From Bacteroidota bacterium (GTDB lineage: Bacteria; Bacteroidota; Bacteroidia; Sphingobacteriales; Sphingobacteriaceae), in contig JABDEQ010000006.1 in the NCBI GenBank assembly GCA_013286985.1, forward strand, positions 2,546-52,423: 49,878 nucleotides of DNA, read 5' to 3'. Positions 24,209-32,470 of the stretch are shown here, in pieces. A program made the translations under genes and the position numbers. Within the stretch, counting starts at the first letter, position 1. Every line of letters starts with the position of its first letter. Below the pieces are notes generated by a model. It saw nothing but the letters and a program-made list of their open reading frames with translations. It did not search any database and was not told where the DNA came from.

Positions 24209-24515
24209 TATATTTTTGAATTTGATTTAAGTACTTAAAAATAAGTAAGTTAAATTATTAATCAAAACAATGGGTAATTATTAATTTATATAATTGATTT
24301 TAATAAAATATATTAACCTATATATAAATATTGCAACACAAAAAGGGTGGGATGAGAACACTCTTACAAAAAGAACGTTTTATTTGATGTCTTTGGATGA
24401 AAAATGTATTGCGAAAATTTGAGTTCTGTCGATAGGCGTCGTTACATTAAGTTTCTGTTAACTGGCCAAATTCGTCAGTACCAATACGTAATTTTGATTT
24501 CTATTTGATTTACTT
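24209..24515. promoter_or_regulatory. AT-rich divergent promoter region
   Basis: A 307-base gap between the divergent SIR2-like/TIR and YncE/phosphoesterase genes. It contains a perfect 14-base palindrome, TTTAAGTACTTAAA (24226-24239), 18 bases before the SIR2-like/TIR start codon, a possible operator, and a long A/T-only stretch (24240-24335) typical of promoters. I see no gene, RNA motif or terminator; from about 24340 the base composition returns to that of the neighbours. Confidence 0.4.
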
Positions 24516-26954
24516 ATGAAATTGAAACTTATTCTTTGTATTGCCTCGGCAATCATTACCATAAAATCTGTAGCCCAAACACCAGGGAAAATAGCGCAAA
24601 CCAACCAGGTGTTATTACCTAACGGTTGGAAATTGAGCCCCGCAGGCTATACATCACTGCCGCTTGGCGATTTACCATTAAATATGCAGATTTCTGCGTC
24701 GGGTAAATTAATGGCGGTAACCAATAATGGTCAAAGCACCCAATCGGTACAGTTGATAGATCCTAAAACCGAAAAACAACTGGATGAAAGAGTAGTAGGT
24801 AAATCATGGTATGGTTTGGCTTTTAGTCACGATGAGAAAAGACTGTACGCATCGGGTGGTAATGACAACTGGATAATGGCATTTCATATTGATGAAAATA
24901 AAATAGGCAAAGCCGATACCATTAAATTGGGCAGGCCCTGGCCAAAAAATAAAATATGCCCAACAGGTATAGCGGTTAACAAAGCCAACACAAGGCTGTA
25001 CACCGTTACTAAGGAAGATAGCGCGCTGTACATTATTGATCCGGCTAATTTGAAAGTATTAAGTCATGTTAAGTTAGCGGCCGAAGCTTACAGCTGTATC
25101 CTATCGCCCGATGAAAAAATATTGTATATCTCCATATGGGGCGGTAGCGAGATAACTTGCTACAATACAGTAACCGGTACCATGAGCAGTATCCCGGCGG
25201 GTAGTCACCCCAACGAGTTATTGTTAAATAAAAATGGATCTATATTGTACGTAGCCAATGCCAATGATAACTCCGTTTCGGTAATCAATACGCTTACCCA
25301 AAAAACTACGGAGGTAATTTCAACTGTCTTGTATCCTACCAGTTTAACCGGATCAACAACCAACGGTCTTGCCTTATCGCCCGATGGTAAAACGCTTTAT
25401 ATTGCCAATGCTGATAATAATTGCCTTGCTGTATTTGATGTAAGCAAAACAGGTAATAGCCAAAGCCGCGGCTTTATTCCGGTGGGCTGGTATCCTACGG
25501 TTGTAAAAACATTGGGTAATAAAATAATGGTGGCCAATGGCAAGGGTTTTACTTCTATGGCCAATCCGCAGGGGCCGCAACCGATAAAAAAAGCGGATAA
25601 CAGCGGCTATCAAAAGGGAGCCGTAAATAGCAAGGAGCAATATATAGGGGGCTTATTTAAAGGCACGTTATCCTTTATCACAGCGCCACAGCCTGAGCAG
25701 CTTAAGGTTTATACCAGACAGGTTTATGCCAATACACCTTTTAACGATAAAAAAACTATTTTGGCTGCAGGTGAAGATGGTAACCCTATTCCGCGCAGGG
25801 TGGGCGATAAATCGCCTATTAAGCACGTGTTTTATATCATTAAAGAAAACCGCACTTACGACCAGGTATTAGGCGATATGCCGCAAGGAAATGGCGATAC
25901 CTCACTTTGTATTTTTGGCAATCACGTAACCCCAAATCACCATGCTATAGCCAGCAATTTTGTTTTGCTTGATAATTTTTATGTAGATGCCGAAGTAAGC
26001 GCTGATGGACACAATTGGAGTACTGCGGCATACGCAACAGACTTTATAGAAAAAACCTGGCCAACCAGCTACGGCGGTCGCGGTGGGAATTATGACTCAG
26101 AAGGCACCCGCCGTGCAGGCGACCCGAGGGATGGTTACATTTGGGATTATTGCAAAAGGGCAGGAGTAAGCTATCGCACCTATGGCGAGTTTGCTGACGA
26201 CTATAAACCCAATATCAAATCGCTTGAAGGGCATTATTGCGTAAAATCGCCAAGCTTTGATTTGAATATAAAAGATATTACCCGCGAAGCCATTTGGGAG
26301 CATGATTTTGATTCATTAGTAAACATCAACGCAGTTCCGCAATTAAGTACCATCCGCATATCAAACGATCATACCAGCGGCCAGCATCGTGGAGCCATAT
26401 CACCTATAGCTGCTGTTGGAGATAACGATCTGGCTATAGGCCGTTTTTTGGAACATTTGTCAAAAAGCCCTATCTGGAAAGAATCAGTAGTATTTATTTT
26501 AGAAGATGATGCCCAAAATGGGCCGGATCATGTGGACGCGCATCGTTCGCCTGTTTTTGTTGCAGGGGCCTATGTAAAACGTAACGCTGTTATTCATGAT
26601 ATGTACTCCACCTCGGGTGTGCTGCGTACTATTGAGTTGATATTGGGCTTGCCGCCAATGAGCCAGTATGATGCCGCAGCGTTGCCACTTTATAATTGCT
26701 TTTCTAATACGCCCGATCTTTCGCCATACGTAGCCGAACCCGCCCAGGTTGATTTGGAACAACGCAATGTGGCGGTAAATGAAAGCAGCAGGAAATCAGC
26801 CTCATTTAATCTGGCAAAAGAGGATGCTGTACCTGATCTGATACTGAACGAAGTAATTTGGAAATATGTAAAAGGCGAGAACGCAACTTTGCCGGCCCCA
26901 AAACGCAGCGCATTTGTTATGTTGGAGAAAAAGAAAAAGGACGATGATGACTGA
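24516..26954 (+). CDS. Exported YncE-like beta propeller fused to a phosphoesterase (alkaline phosphatase superfamily)
   Basis: 812 residues. A signal peptide ends near residue 20 (SVAQ). Residues about 40-350 form YVTN/YncE-type propeller repeats (ISASGKLMAVTNNG, LSPDGKTLYIANADNNCLAVFD). From about 430 there is a phosphoesterase domain: HVFYIIKENRTYDQVLGDM at the metal/nucleophile site, LDNFYVDAEVSADGHNW, FILEDDAQNGPDHVDAHRSPV and STSGVLRTIELILGLPPMSQYDA. Such two-domain proteins are common in Bacteroidota, and the substrate is unknown. It belongs to the same superfamily as phospholipase C-like and acid phosphatase enzymes. Periplasmic or surface-located. It stands alone, divergent from the SIR2-like/TIR cassette. 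The lysine/aspartate-rich tail (EKKKKDDDD) is odd but unexplained. Confidence 0.9.
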   Translation: MKLKLILCIASAIITIKSVAQTPGKIAQTNQVLLPNGWKLSPAGYTSLPLGDLPLNMQISASGKLMAVTNNGQSTQSVQLIDPKTEKQLDERVVGKSWYGLAFSHDEKRLYASGGNDNWIMAFHIDENKIGKADTIKLGRPWPKNKICPTGIAVNKANTRLYTVTKEDSALYIIDPANLKVLSHVKLAAEAYSCILSPDEKILYISIWGGSEITCYNTVTGTMSSIPAGSHPNELLLNKNGSILYVANANDNSVSVINTLTQKTTEVISTVLYPTSLTGSTTNGLALSPDGKTLYIANADNNCLAVFDVSKTGNSQSRGFIPVGWYPTVVKTLGNKIMVANGKGFTSMANPQGPQPIKKADNSGYQKGAVNSKEQYIGGLFKGTLSFITAPQPEQLKVYTRQVYANTPFNDKKTILAAGEDGNPIPRRVGDKSPIKHVFYIIKENRTYDQVLGDMPQGNGDTSLCIFGNHVTPNHHAIASNFVLLDNFYVDAEVSADGHNWSTAAYATDFIEKTWPTSYGGRGGNYDSEGTRRAGDPRDGYIWDYCKRAGVSYRTYGEFADDYKPNIKSLEGHYCVKSPSFDLNIKDITREAIWEHDFDSLVNINAVPQLSTIRISNDHTSGQHRGAISPIAAVGDNDLAIGRFLEHLSKSPIWKESVVFILEDDAQNGPDHVDAHRSPVFVAGAYVKRNAVIHDMYSTSGVLRTIELILGLPPMSQYDAAALPLYNCFSNTPDLSPYVAEPAQVDLEQRNVAVNESSRKSASFNLAKEDAVPDLILNEVIWKYVKGENATLPAPKRSAFVMLEKKKKDDDD

Positions 26955-27037
26955 TGAGCCTAAAGACGAGGCCTAAGATTTTAATAAAAACAAATTCATA
27001 ATTTAGAAGGTTTTTAATAACCAATTCTATTTTTCAT

Positions 27038-27904
27038 ATGGCCATATTAGAAAATGACTTTTTAAAGGTTGAGATCAGCACAAAAGGGGCGCAGTTAAGC
27101 TCGCTGCGCAACAAGGCAACCGGCACCGAGCGTATGTGGCAGGCCGATGCTAATATTTGGCCATGGCATGCGCCAAACCTGTTCCCCGTGGTGGGTGGTT
27201 TAATAAATGATGAGTTGCTGGTTAATGGTAAGGCTTATCATATGTCGCGCCATGGTTTTGCCCGGCAATCGGAGTTTATTTTGCTGGAGAGCGATGAGCT
27301 GCACGCCGTGTTTTCACTGCCAAATTCTGAACATACGTTGCAGGTTTATCCTTATAAATTTGATTTTCAGATATTGTACACCCTTATTGATAATGCTTTA
27401 CGCTTAACGTATAAGCTTATCAATCTTGATAAACAAACCATTTATTTTTCTGTTGGCGGGCATCCCGCTTTTAATGTTCCCTTTAATAAAGGCGAGAATT
27501 ATGAGGACTATTACCTGGAGTTTGAAACGGAAGAACACCTGGAAACACACCTGTTATCAAAAGAAGGCTTTTTTAATGGCGAGGTTCATCCCGTACCGAC
27601 ACCTAAAAATAAACTGTATTTAACACGTAATCTGTTTGATGCCGATGCGCTGGTATTTAAAGATCTCCGCTCAAGGGAGGTATGTATTAAAAGCGATAAA
27701 CACGATCAATCCCTTTCAGTTGAATTTCCGCATTTTAATTATTTAGGTATTTGGGCCAAAGGTGGCGCCGATTTTGTTTGTATTGAGCCGTGGTTAGGCT
27801 GTGCCGATACAGCCGGTAAACATGTTGATATCAGCGAAAAAGAAGATATCCAGAAATTGGCGCCAGGGCATGTTTTTGAGGCGGCGTTTTTTATCAGTAT
27901 ATAA
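27038..27904 (+). CDS. Aldose 1-epimerase family protein (LacX-like)
   Basis: Galactose-mutarotase fold, 288 residues, cytoplasmic. Order: VEISTKGAQLSSLRNKATGTERMWQAD, the substrate-pocket segment APNLFPVVGGLIND, HMSRHGFARQSEF, the conserved FSVGGHPAFNVPF with its histidine, and IWAKGGADFVCIEPWLGCADT near the end with the acidic catalytic region. This is the LacX-type subgroup rather than GalM itself; the substrate is a sugar or sugar phosphate, unresolved. A 13-base palindrome lies downstream, before the methyltransferase, 63 bases away on the same strand. Confidence 0.9.
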   Translation: MAILENDFLKVEISTKGAQLSSLRNKATGTERMWQADANIWPWHAPNLFPVVGGLINDELLVNGKAYHMSRHGFARQSEFILLESDELHAVFSLPNSEHTLQVYPYKFDFQILYTLIDNALRLTYKLINLDKQTIYFSVGGHPAFNVPFNKGENYEDYYLEFETEEHLETHLLSKEGFFNGEVHPVPTPKNKLYLTRNLFDADALVFKDLRSREVCIKSDKHDQSLSVEFPHFNYLGIWAKGGADFVCIEPWLGCADTAGKHVDISEKEDIQKLAPGHVFEAAFFISI

Positions 27905-27920
27905 GGTTTTCTCATATTCA

Positions 27921-27947
27921 TAGCGATGGGTTTTAAACCCATCGCTA
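27921..27947. repeat. Perfect 13-base palindrome, recurring motif
   Basis: TAGCGATGGGTTT (27921-27933) and AAACCCATCGCTA (27935-27947) are exact inverted copies around one base. A degenerate copy of the same motif lies at 46851-46881, so this is an intergenic repeat family and not only a terminator. It lies between two same-strand genes. Confidence 0.65.
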
Positions 27948-27966
27948 AACGCATAATAATGAATTT

Positions 27967-28728
27967 ATGACTGCTGATCCAACCAAAAGATTTACCGACA
28001 GGGTTGATAATTATGTTAAATATCGCCCCGATTATCCCGCTGAGGTAATCACCTACCTGCAACAGGAATGCGGATTAACAAGCGATTCAGCAATTGCCGA
28101 TGTAGGCGCAGGCACCGGTATTTTTACCGGTTTGCTGCTAAATAAAGGTTATAAAGTTTATGCTGTTGAACCCAATGAAGCCATGTTGCGGGCGGCTATT
28201 GATCAATACGCTGATAATCACCAATTTATACCTGTAACTGGTACCGCAGAGGCAACAACACTGTCGCCAAACAGCGTGGAAATGATAGTTTGCGCACAGG
28301 CTTTCCATTGGTTTAATGAGCAAAAAACTGCTGTTGAGTTTAATAGAATATTAAAACCCGGTGGTAAAGTGGCATTGATATGGAACAATCGCCTTCCCGA
28401 CGCTGACGATTTTTCTAAAGCCTATGAAAGTTTGTTGAAAAATGGTGGTATTGATTACAACAAAGTGAACCATCGCAACATTGGCGAAATTAACTTTAAG
28501 GGATTTTTTAAAGATGGCAAATATCATGTAACCAAATTCCCCAATGCGCAGGTTTTTGATTTGGAGGGGTTGTTTGGCCGTGCATTTTCATCATCGTACG
28601 TACCACAACAGGATACCGAAGCAGGCCAAAAATTCAAAACGCTATTGGCAGATATTTTTAACCGTTATAATACCGGCGGCAAAGTGAGCTTTTATTACCA
28701 AACAGAAATTTACCTGGGCCAGGTTTAA
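27967..28728 (+). CDS. Class I SAM-dependent methyltransferase
   Basis: 253-residue Rossmann-fold methyltransferase of the UbiE/Methyltransf_11 type. Motif I is IADVGAGTGIFTGLLL (about 43-58), then VYAVEPNEAMLRAA with an acidic residue for the SAM ribose, and motif IV is EMIVCAQAFHWF. RILKPGGKVALIWNN is the usual post-motif. The substrate is unknown. Its stop overlaps the convergent TPR gene by 4 bases. Confidence 0.88.
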   Translation: MTADPTKRFTDRVDNYVKYRPDYPAEVITYLQQECGLTSDSAIADVGAGTGIFTGLLLNKGYKVYAVEPNEAMLRAAIDQYADNHQFIPVTGTAEATTLSPNSVEMIVCAQAFHWFNEQKTAVEFNRILKPGGKVALIWNNRLPDADDFSKAYESLLKNGGIDYNKVNHRNIGEINFKGFFKDGKYHVTKFPNAQVFDLEGLFGRAFSSSYVPQQDTEAGQKFKTLLADIFNRYNTGGKVSFYYQTEIYLGQV

Positions 28729-29492
28729 ACGGTTTGCTCCGCCTCAGGGATCTTTCTCATTTCCTCTTTAGCCTTGCTGAACCAAACCCGGTTAGCTTTT
28801 CGCTCAACGGGGCCCAATTGTGGCTCTTCATTCAGCATATCTGTAAAAATTTGACGGGCGTCTTTTTCCCGGCCCGCACGTATTAAAAAAAGACCGTATT
28901 GATAGCGCGGTTCAAAATAAGAATAGCGGCCTTTCATCGCTTTAAATTCATTTTCGGCTTGCTCTGTTTCTCCCAAATTCTCCAGCGCAATTGCGTAAGC
29001 AATATGTGCCCTTGAGCGTGCAAACTGGGGTAACTTATACAGCTTTTTACCCAAGGGGATAACCTCATTATAACGTTTTTGCTCAAAATATGCAATCATT
29101 AATTGCATCATCACATGCTCGTTTTCGGCAAATGCGCCGGTAAGGCTGCCGGTATACAAATCAATAGCTTTATCAGTAAGTCCTGTCGCTAAATAAGCAT
29201 CGGCCAAATTTATCTTGTTGGCAAAAGTATCGGTAAAGCGCAATTGCTCTTCCAGCTTTTTGATGTTCACCTTTGGGGTTAGTACCGGCATGGTGCTCGC
29301 TATTGGCCTTTTAAAAATGCTGCGGTTGTTATTAAGTACCTCCCGGTAAATGTAAAATACGCTGCCTAAAAGAGGCAAAAATATGATGAAAAAAATCCAG
29401 TTGTTTAAAGTTCCCCTACGGTAGCTGTGTACAGCGCAGTAAACCTGTAAAGCAATAATAATATAGTAATAGGAGCCGTAGTTAAAAAACAT
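28725..29492 (-). CDS. Membrane-anchored tetratricopeptide repeat protein
   Basis: 255 residues. Two N-terminal hydrophobic helices (about 8-22 and 31-50: NNWIFFIIFLPLLGSVFYIY), then a helical solenoid. TPR units can be read at INLADAYLATGLTDKAIDLYTGSL, MMQLMIAYFEQKRYNEVIPLG, AHIAYAIALENLGETEQAENEF and FLIRAGREKDARQIFTDML. The N-terminal pair resembles the PLD-nuclease-type membrane leader of Bacteroidota TPR proteins. A scaffold at the inner membrane is inferred; no partner is evident. Confidence 0.8.
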   Translation of the reverse strand: MFFNYGSYYYIIIALQVYCAVHSYRRGTLNNWIFFIIFLPLLGSVFYIYREVLNNNRSIFKRPIASTMPVLTPKVNIKKLEEQLRFTDTFANKINLADAYLATGLTDKAIDLYTGSLTGAFAENEHVMMQLMIAYFEQKRYNEVIPLGKKLYKLPQFARSRAHIAYAIALENLGETEQAENEFKAMKGRYSYFEPRYQYGLFLIRAGREKDARQIFTDMLNEEPQLGPVERKANRVWFSKAKEEMRKIPEAEQTV

Positions 29493-29610
29493 CTGTTTGT
29501 GGTGATAAATCTAATCCAAAAATAAAAAAATAACACATTAATTAATACGAAGAGCGTGTTTATGGTGCAACAAAATTGTTCACTATATTTTTATAAAATA
29601 AATACTATCT

Positions 29611-29661
29611 TGCAACTGGTGTCTTCCTTTTAAAAACCGCGTTTGCTGATGGCGCCTGCAA
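29611..29661 (+). promoter_or_regulatory. Fluoride riboswitch aptamer (crcB motif), somewhat divergent
   Basis: Read 5' to 3': GCAACTGGTGTCTTCC, a short A-rich link, AACCGC, loop GTTT, then GCTGATGGCGCCTGCA. This follows the crcB order: P1 containing the UGG core, AACCGC, a small P3, and UGAUGRYGCCURC. The pseudoknot pairs GGTGTC (29618-29623) with GGCGCC (29651-29656), six pairs including two G-U. P1 is weak (GCAA with TTCC, one mismatch) and the consensus GAUGG is CTGG here. A terminator and a CLC-F-like fluoride exporter follow, as expected for this riboswitch. I saw it by motif reading, not by a covariance model. Confidence 0.65.
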
Positions 29662-29666
29662 TACCC

Positions 29667-29699
29667 TCAACAGGAATTAACCTGTTGAAATAATTTTTT
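29667..29699 (+). terminator. Riboswitch expression platform: intrinsic terminator in the CLC leader
   Basis: TCAACAGG (29667-29674), loop AATTAA, and CCTGTTGA (29681-29688) form a perfect 8-base stem followed by AATAA and TTTTTT (29694-29699). It lies between the aptamer and the CLC start codon, so it would stop the transcript unless fluoride is bound. An additional 9-base pairing CGCCTGCAA (29653-29661) with TTGCAGGTG (29698-29706) would enclose this hairpin and compete with the pseudoknot. Confidence 0.65.
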
Positions 29700-29809
29700 G
29701 CAGGTGAAATTTTTAAATAATTCTACAAACAACATACTATTTTTACCGGGAAACTCCATCCCGATGATCAAGCAATCAGCAGTCTTTTCCATAACCTTAA
29801 TAAATCGCA

Positions 29810-31213
29810 ATGACTGAAAACAAACCTTTTTCATTTAAAGAGCATATTGCCATTTTTAAACATCTCACCAGGTGGACGTTATTGGTATTTCCGGTGGCAG
29901 TGGTTATTGGTAGTATGGTGGCTTTTTTTTTATGGTTGCTTAGCACGGCAATACATTTTAGGTTTAGCCATCCGTGGCTGTTGCTTTTACTGCCATTGGC
30001 TGGGTTATTGATTCATTTTATTTATCAGTCGGTAGGTAAATCATCCGAAAAGGGCAACAACCTAATTACCGAGCAAATTCATGAAGCCGGCGGCGGAATC
30101 CCCAAACGCATGGCCCCCATTATTTTAATCACAACGGTTATAACCCATTTATTTGGCGGCTCAGCCGGGCGCGAAGGTACTGCTGTGCAGATAGGGGGCA
30201 GCATAGCTGCTATGTTTGGCCGGTGGTTTAAGTTAACCGGGGCAGATATGCGCATTATTTTGATAGCAGGTGTCGCTGCAGGTTTTGGTGCCGTTTTTGG
30301 CACGCCGGTTACCGGAGCGGTATTCGCCATGGAAGTATTAACCATCGGTAAAATTCAATACCATGCTTTATTGCCTGCCCTTATAGCAGCTTTTATTGGC
30401 GATTTAACGGTTAAAGTATGGAGGGTAACTCATGTACAATATCATATAGATCCTATTGCCGCTAATGTTAATCTGTTCACTGGCTTTTTTCATTTCGATA
30501 TGCTATTGTTGGGCAAAGTGATCATCTCATCGGCGGCTTTTGGTTTAGCCAGTTTCCTTTTTGCGCGAATGGTACACGAAATAAAAAGCTTGAGCCTTAA
30601 ATTGTTTAAATATAAATGGATGATCCCTGTTTTTGGTGGATTGATAATTATTGGCCTTACGCTACTCATTGGTAAACCCGACTATTTAAGTTTAGGCGTT
30701 GATGCCGAGCATCCCGGTGCGGTAACTATTCCATCGGCGTTTACCGCCGGGGGCGCTGACACCTGGAGCTGGCTCTGGAAAACCATATATACTACCATTA
30801 CGTTGGGTACTGGTTTTAAAGGAGGCGAGGTAACACCCTTGTTTTATATTGGCGCCACATTGGGGAATACACTTTCGGGATTGTTGAATGCCCCGGTGAG
30901 CCTTTTTGCAGCATTAGGATTCATTGCCGTTTTTTCCGGTGCTACCAATACGCCTTTGGCTTGTACATTTATGGGCGTTGAGCTTTTTGGCGGCGAGCAT
31001 GTGCTGCTGTTTGCGGTGGCTTGTTTTACGGCTTATATTTTTAGCGGGCATTCGGGCATTTATAGCGCCCAGCGCATTGGTGTGCCTAAAATATTGGGCG
31101 ATGATTACGCCGATGATCCCTCACTGGCAGATGCTATGAAGCGCAGGGGATATCTGCACCAAAAACTGAGAAGATACCGCCTTTCATTTAAAAAAAGTGA
31201 TGGCAAGGAATAA
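29810..31213 (+). CDS. CLC-family channel/antiporter, probably the fluoride-exporting CLC-F type
   Basis: 467 residues and about 10-11 membrane helices, a complete CLC fold. The gating glutamate lies in GSAGREGTAVQIGGS (Glu near 122). The usual GSGIP serine motif is replaced by GNNLI (about 82-86), a substitution seen in CLC-F fluoride/proton antiporters. FKGGEVTPLFYIGATLGN is the second ion-pathway motif. No CBS domains follow. The leader carries a fluoride riboswitch and terminator, which independently points to fluoride export. Ordinary chloride specificity is the alternative if the riboswitch call fails. The gene is alone and ends in a strong hairpin. Confidence 0.9.
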   Translation: MTENKPFSFKEHIAIFKHLTRWTLLVFPVAVVIGSMVAFFLWLLSTAIHFRFSHPWLLLLLPLAGLLIHFIYQSVGKSSEKGNNLITEQIHEAGGGIPKRMAPIILITTVITHLFGGSAGREGTAVQIGGSIAAMFGRWFKLTGADMRIILIAGVAAGFGAVFGTPVTGAVFAMEVLTIGKIQYHALLPALIAAFIGDLTVKVWRVTHVQYHIDPIAANVNLFTGFFHFDMLLLGKVIISSAAFGLASFLFARMVHEIKSLSLKLFKYKWMIPVFGGLIIIGLTLLIGKPDYLSLGVDAEHPGAVTIPSAFTAGGADTWSWLWKTIYTTITLGTGFKGGEVTPLFYIGATLGNTLSGLLNAPVSLFAALGFIAVFSGATNTPLACTFMGVELFGGEHVLLFAVACFTAYIFSGHSGIYSAQRIGVPKILGDDYADDPSLADAMKRRGYLHQKLRRYRLSFKKSDGKE

Positions 31214-31219
31214 AATTAA

Positions 31220-31252
31220 AGAGCAAAGCCACCCGAAAGGTGGCTTTGCTCT
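31220..31252. terminator. Bidirectional terminator
   Basis: AGAGCAAAGCCACC (31220-31233), loop CGAAA, GGTGGCTTTGCTCT (31239-31252): 14 perfect pairs between the convergent CLC and monooxygenase genes. T-rich sequence follows on both sides only weakly. Confidence 0.85.
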
Positions 31253-31271
31253 TCAATAATAAAGGGATGGT

Positions 31272-31565
31272 CTATTTTACAGCAAGTAAATCCACTTTTT
31301 CAATGGTTGGGGCTATCGCCAATAATTCGGGTGCTTTTTCCATTAATGCTTTTGCAATAGGGCCGTTGAGATGAGCATCGCGACCATGCTCATTTTCAAA
31401 TGTATCAAAAATGCCAAAGCTTGATGGGCCGAATTGTAACGCATACCAACTCACCGTTTCCTGTTCGGCCTGTGCAAGGACTAATGCACTTTTAATAAAA
31501 TCTGCTAATTCCTGTTCTTTTCCGGCTTTGGCTTCCAGCCTTGCCAATAATGCTAATTTAACCAT
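31272..31565 (-). CDS. Antibiotic biosynthesis monooxygenase (ABM) domain protein
   Basis: 97 residues, one ferredoxin-like ABM domain: LALLARLEAKAGKEQELADFIKS, then the strand TVSWYALQFGPSSFGIFDTFEN and the helix GRDAHLNGPIAKALMEKAPELL. Family members are cofactor-free quinol oxidases or small heme/ligand-binding oxygenases; no specific substrate can be assigned. No signal peptide. Downstream gene of the strand shared with the TetR/MFS pair, but separated from it by 232 bases in which I see no gene. Confidence 0.85.
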   Translation of the reverse strand: MVKLALLARLEAKAGKEQELADFIKSALVLAQAEQETVSWYALQFGPSSFGIFDTFENEHGRDAHLNGPIAKALMEKAPELLAIAPTIEKVDLLAVK

Positions 31566-31797
31566 GATGTTTTTTTAAGATAATTATGTTGATATAAAAG
31601 GCCTGTCAATAAATAAAACGCAGGTCTTTGGTGTTTAGTCGCTCTAAAGCAAGAAACCTTACATTTATTTAAGAAATAAATAAGCCATGTTTGGTTTGAT
31701 ATTTATTTCCATAATGTGAGTCGCGAAATATTAAATAAGGTAATAACCAATATTGGACTTTTTGAAGGGGAAAATGATCGTAAAAATTTAACAACGA

Positions 31798-32406
31798 TTA
31801 AATACCCAGAATCTGCTTCATCCACAAAGGGATCAACTTTTTACGTTCCTGCATTAACTGGTAAAATTCATCACTATTAAAATTACCGGTTTGCAATAAC
31901 TGTGGCCGGGTTAAAAATGGAAACATAATCATGCCAGAAATATTCCAGATAATGTTTATGGGGTGAAAACTTATTTTACCATCGGTTTCCAATGCTCTTA
32001 GCTGTTGTGCAAAATGAGAGTTGATTAATGTTTTGATATTGCTGATGATCGGCAGCTTGCTTGACCCTGCCATTACCTCATTCACCATAAAAAATGGGAA
32101 GTCGGGATTTTCTAATACCTGATCAATATAATAACCAACGCAAATTTCAATCTTTTCAAACAGGGAGGTGTTTTCGTCATTTAAAACAGGCTCCACTTTA
32201 TTAAAAAGCTTTTGAATGGTTTCTTCCATAATAAAGGCGAACAGTTTTTCTTTACTGCGGAAGTAATAGTTAACAGAAGCAACATTAATGTCGGCCTCCA
32301 TCGCAATGTCACGTATGGTTGTAGCCAGAAATCCCTTTTTTGTAAAGATCATTCTGGCCACATCCTTTATTCTTTCTTCCGTTGAAACCTCTGTTGCTTC
32401 TGCCAT
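31798..32406 (-). CDS. TetR/AcrR-family transcriptional repressor
   Basis: 202 residues. The N-terminal HTH is clear: VSTEERIKDVARMIFTKKGFLATTIRDIAMEADINVASVNYYFRSKEKLF (about 6-55). The C-terminal half is the helical ligand-binding and dimer domain, with a DUF2148-like pattern typical of TetR members next to drug pumps. It follows the MFS pump on the same strand by 64 bases, so it is probably co-transcribed and autoregulates the pump through the palindromes upstream of it. Confidence 0.92.
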   Translation of the reverse strand: MAEATEVSTEERIKDVARMIFTKKGFLATTIRDIAMEADINVASVNYYFRSKEKLFAFIMEETIQKLFNKVEPVLNDENTSLFEKIEICVGYYIDQVLENPDFPFFMVNEVMAGSSKLPIISNIKTLINSHFAQQLRALETDGKISFHPINIIWNISGMIMFPFLTRPQLLQTGNFNSDEFYQLMQERKKLIPLWMKQILGI

Positions 32407-32470
32407 AATTAAATATTATTTTCAAATCTAATTATTGCAGAACAAATATTCACTTAAATAAGTTCCCCAT

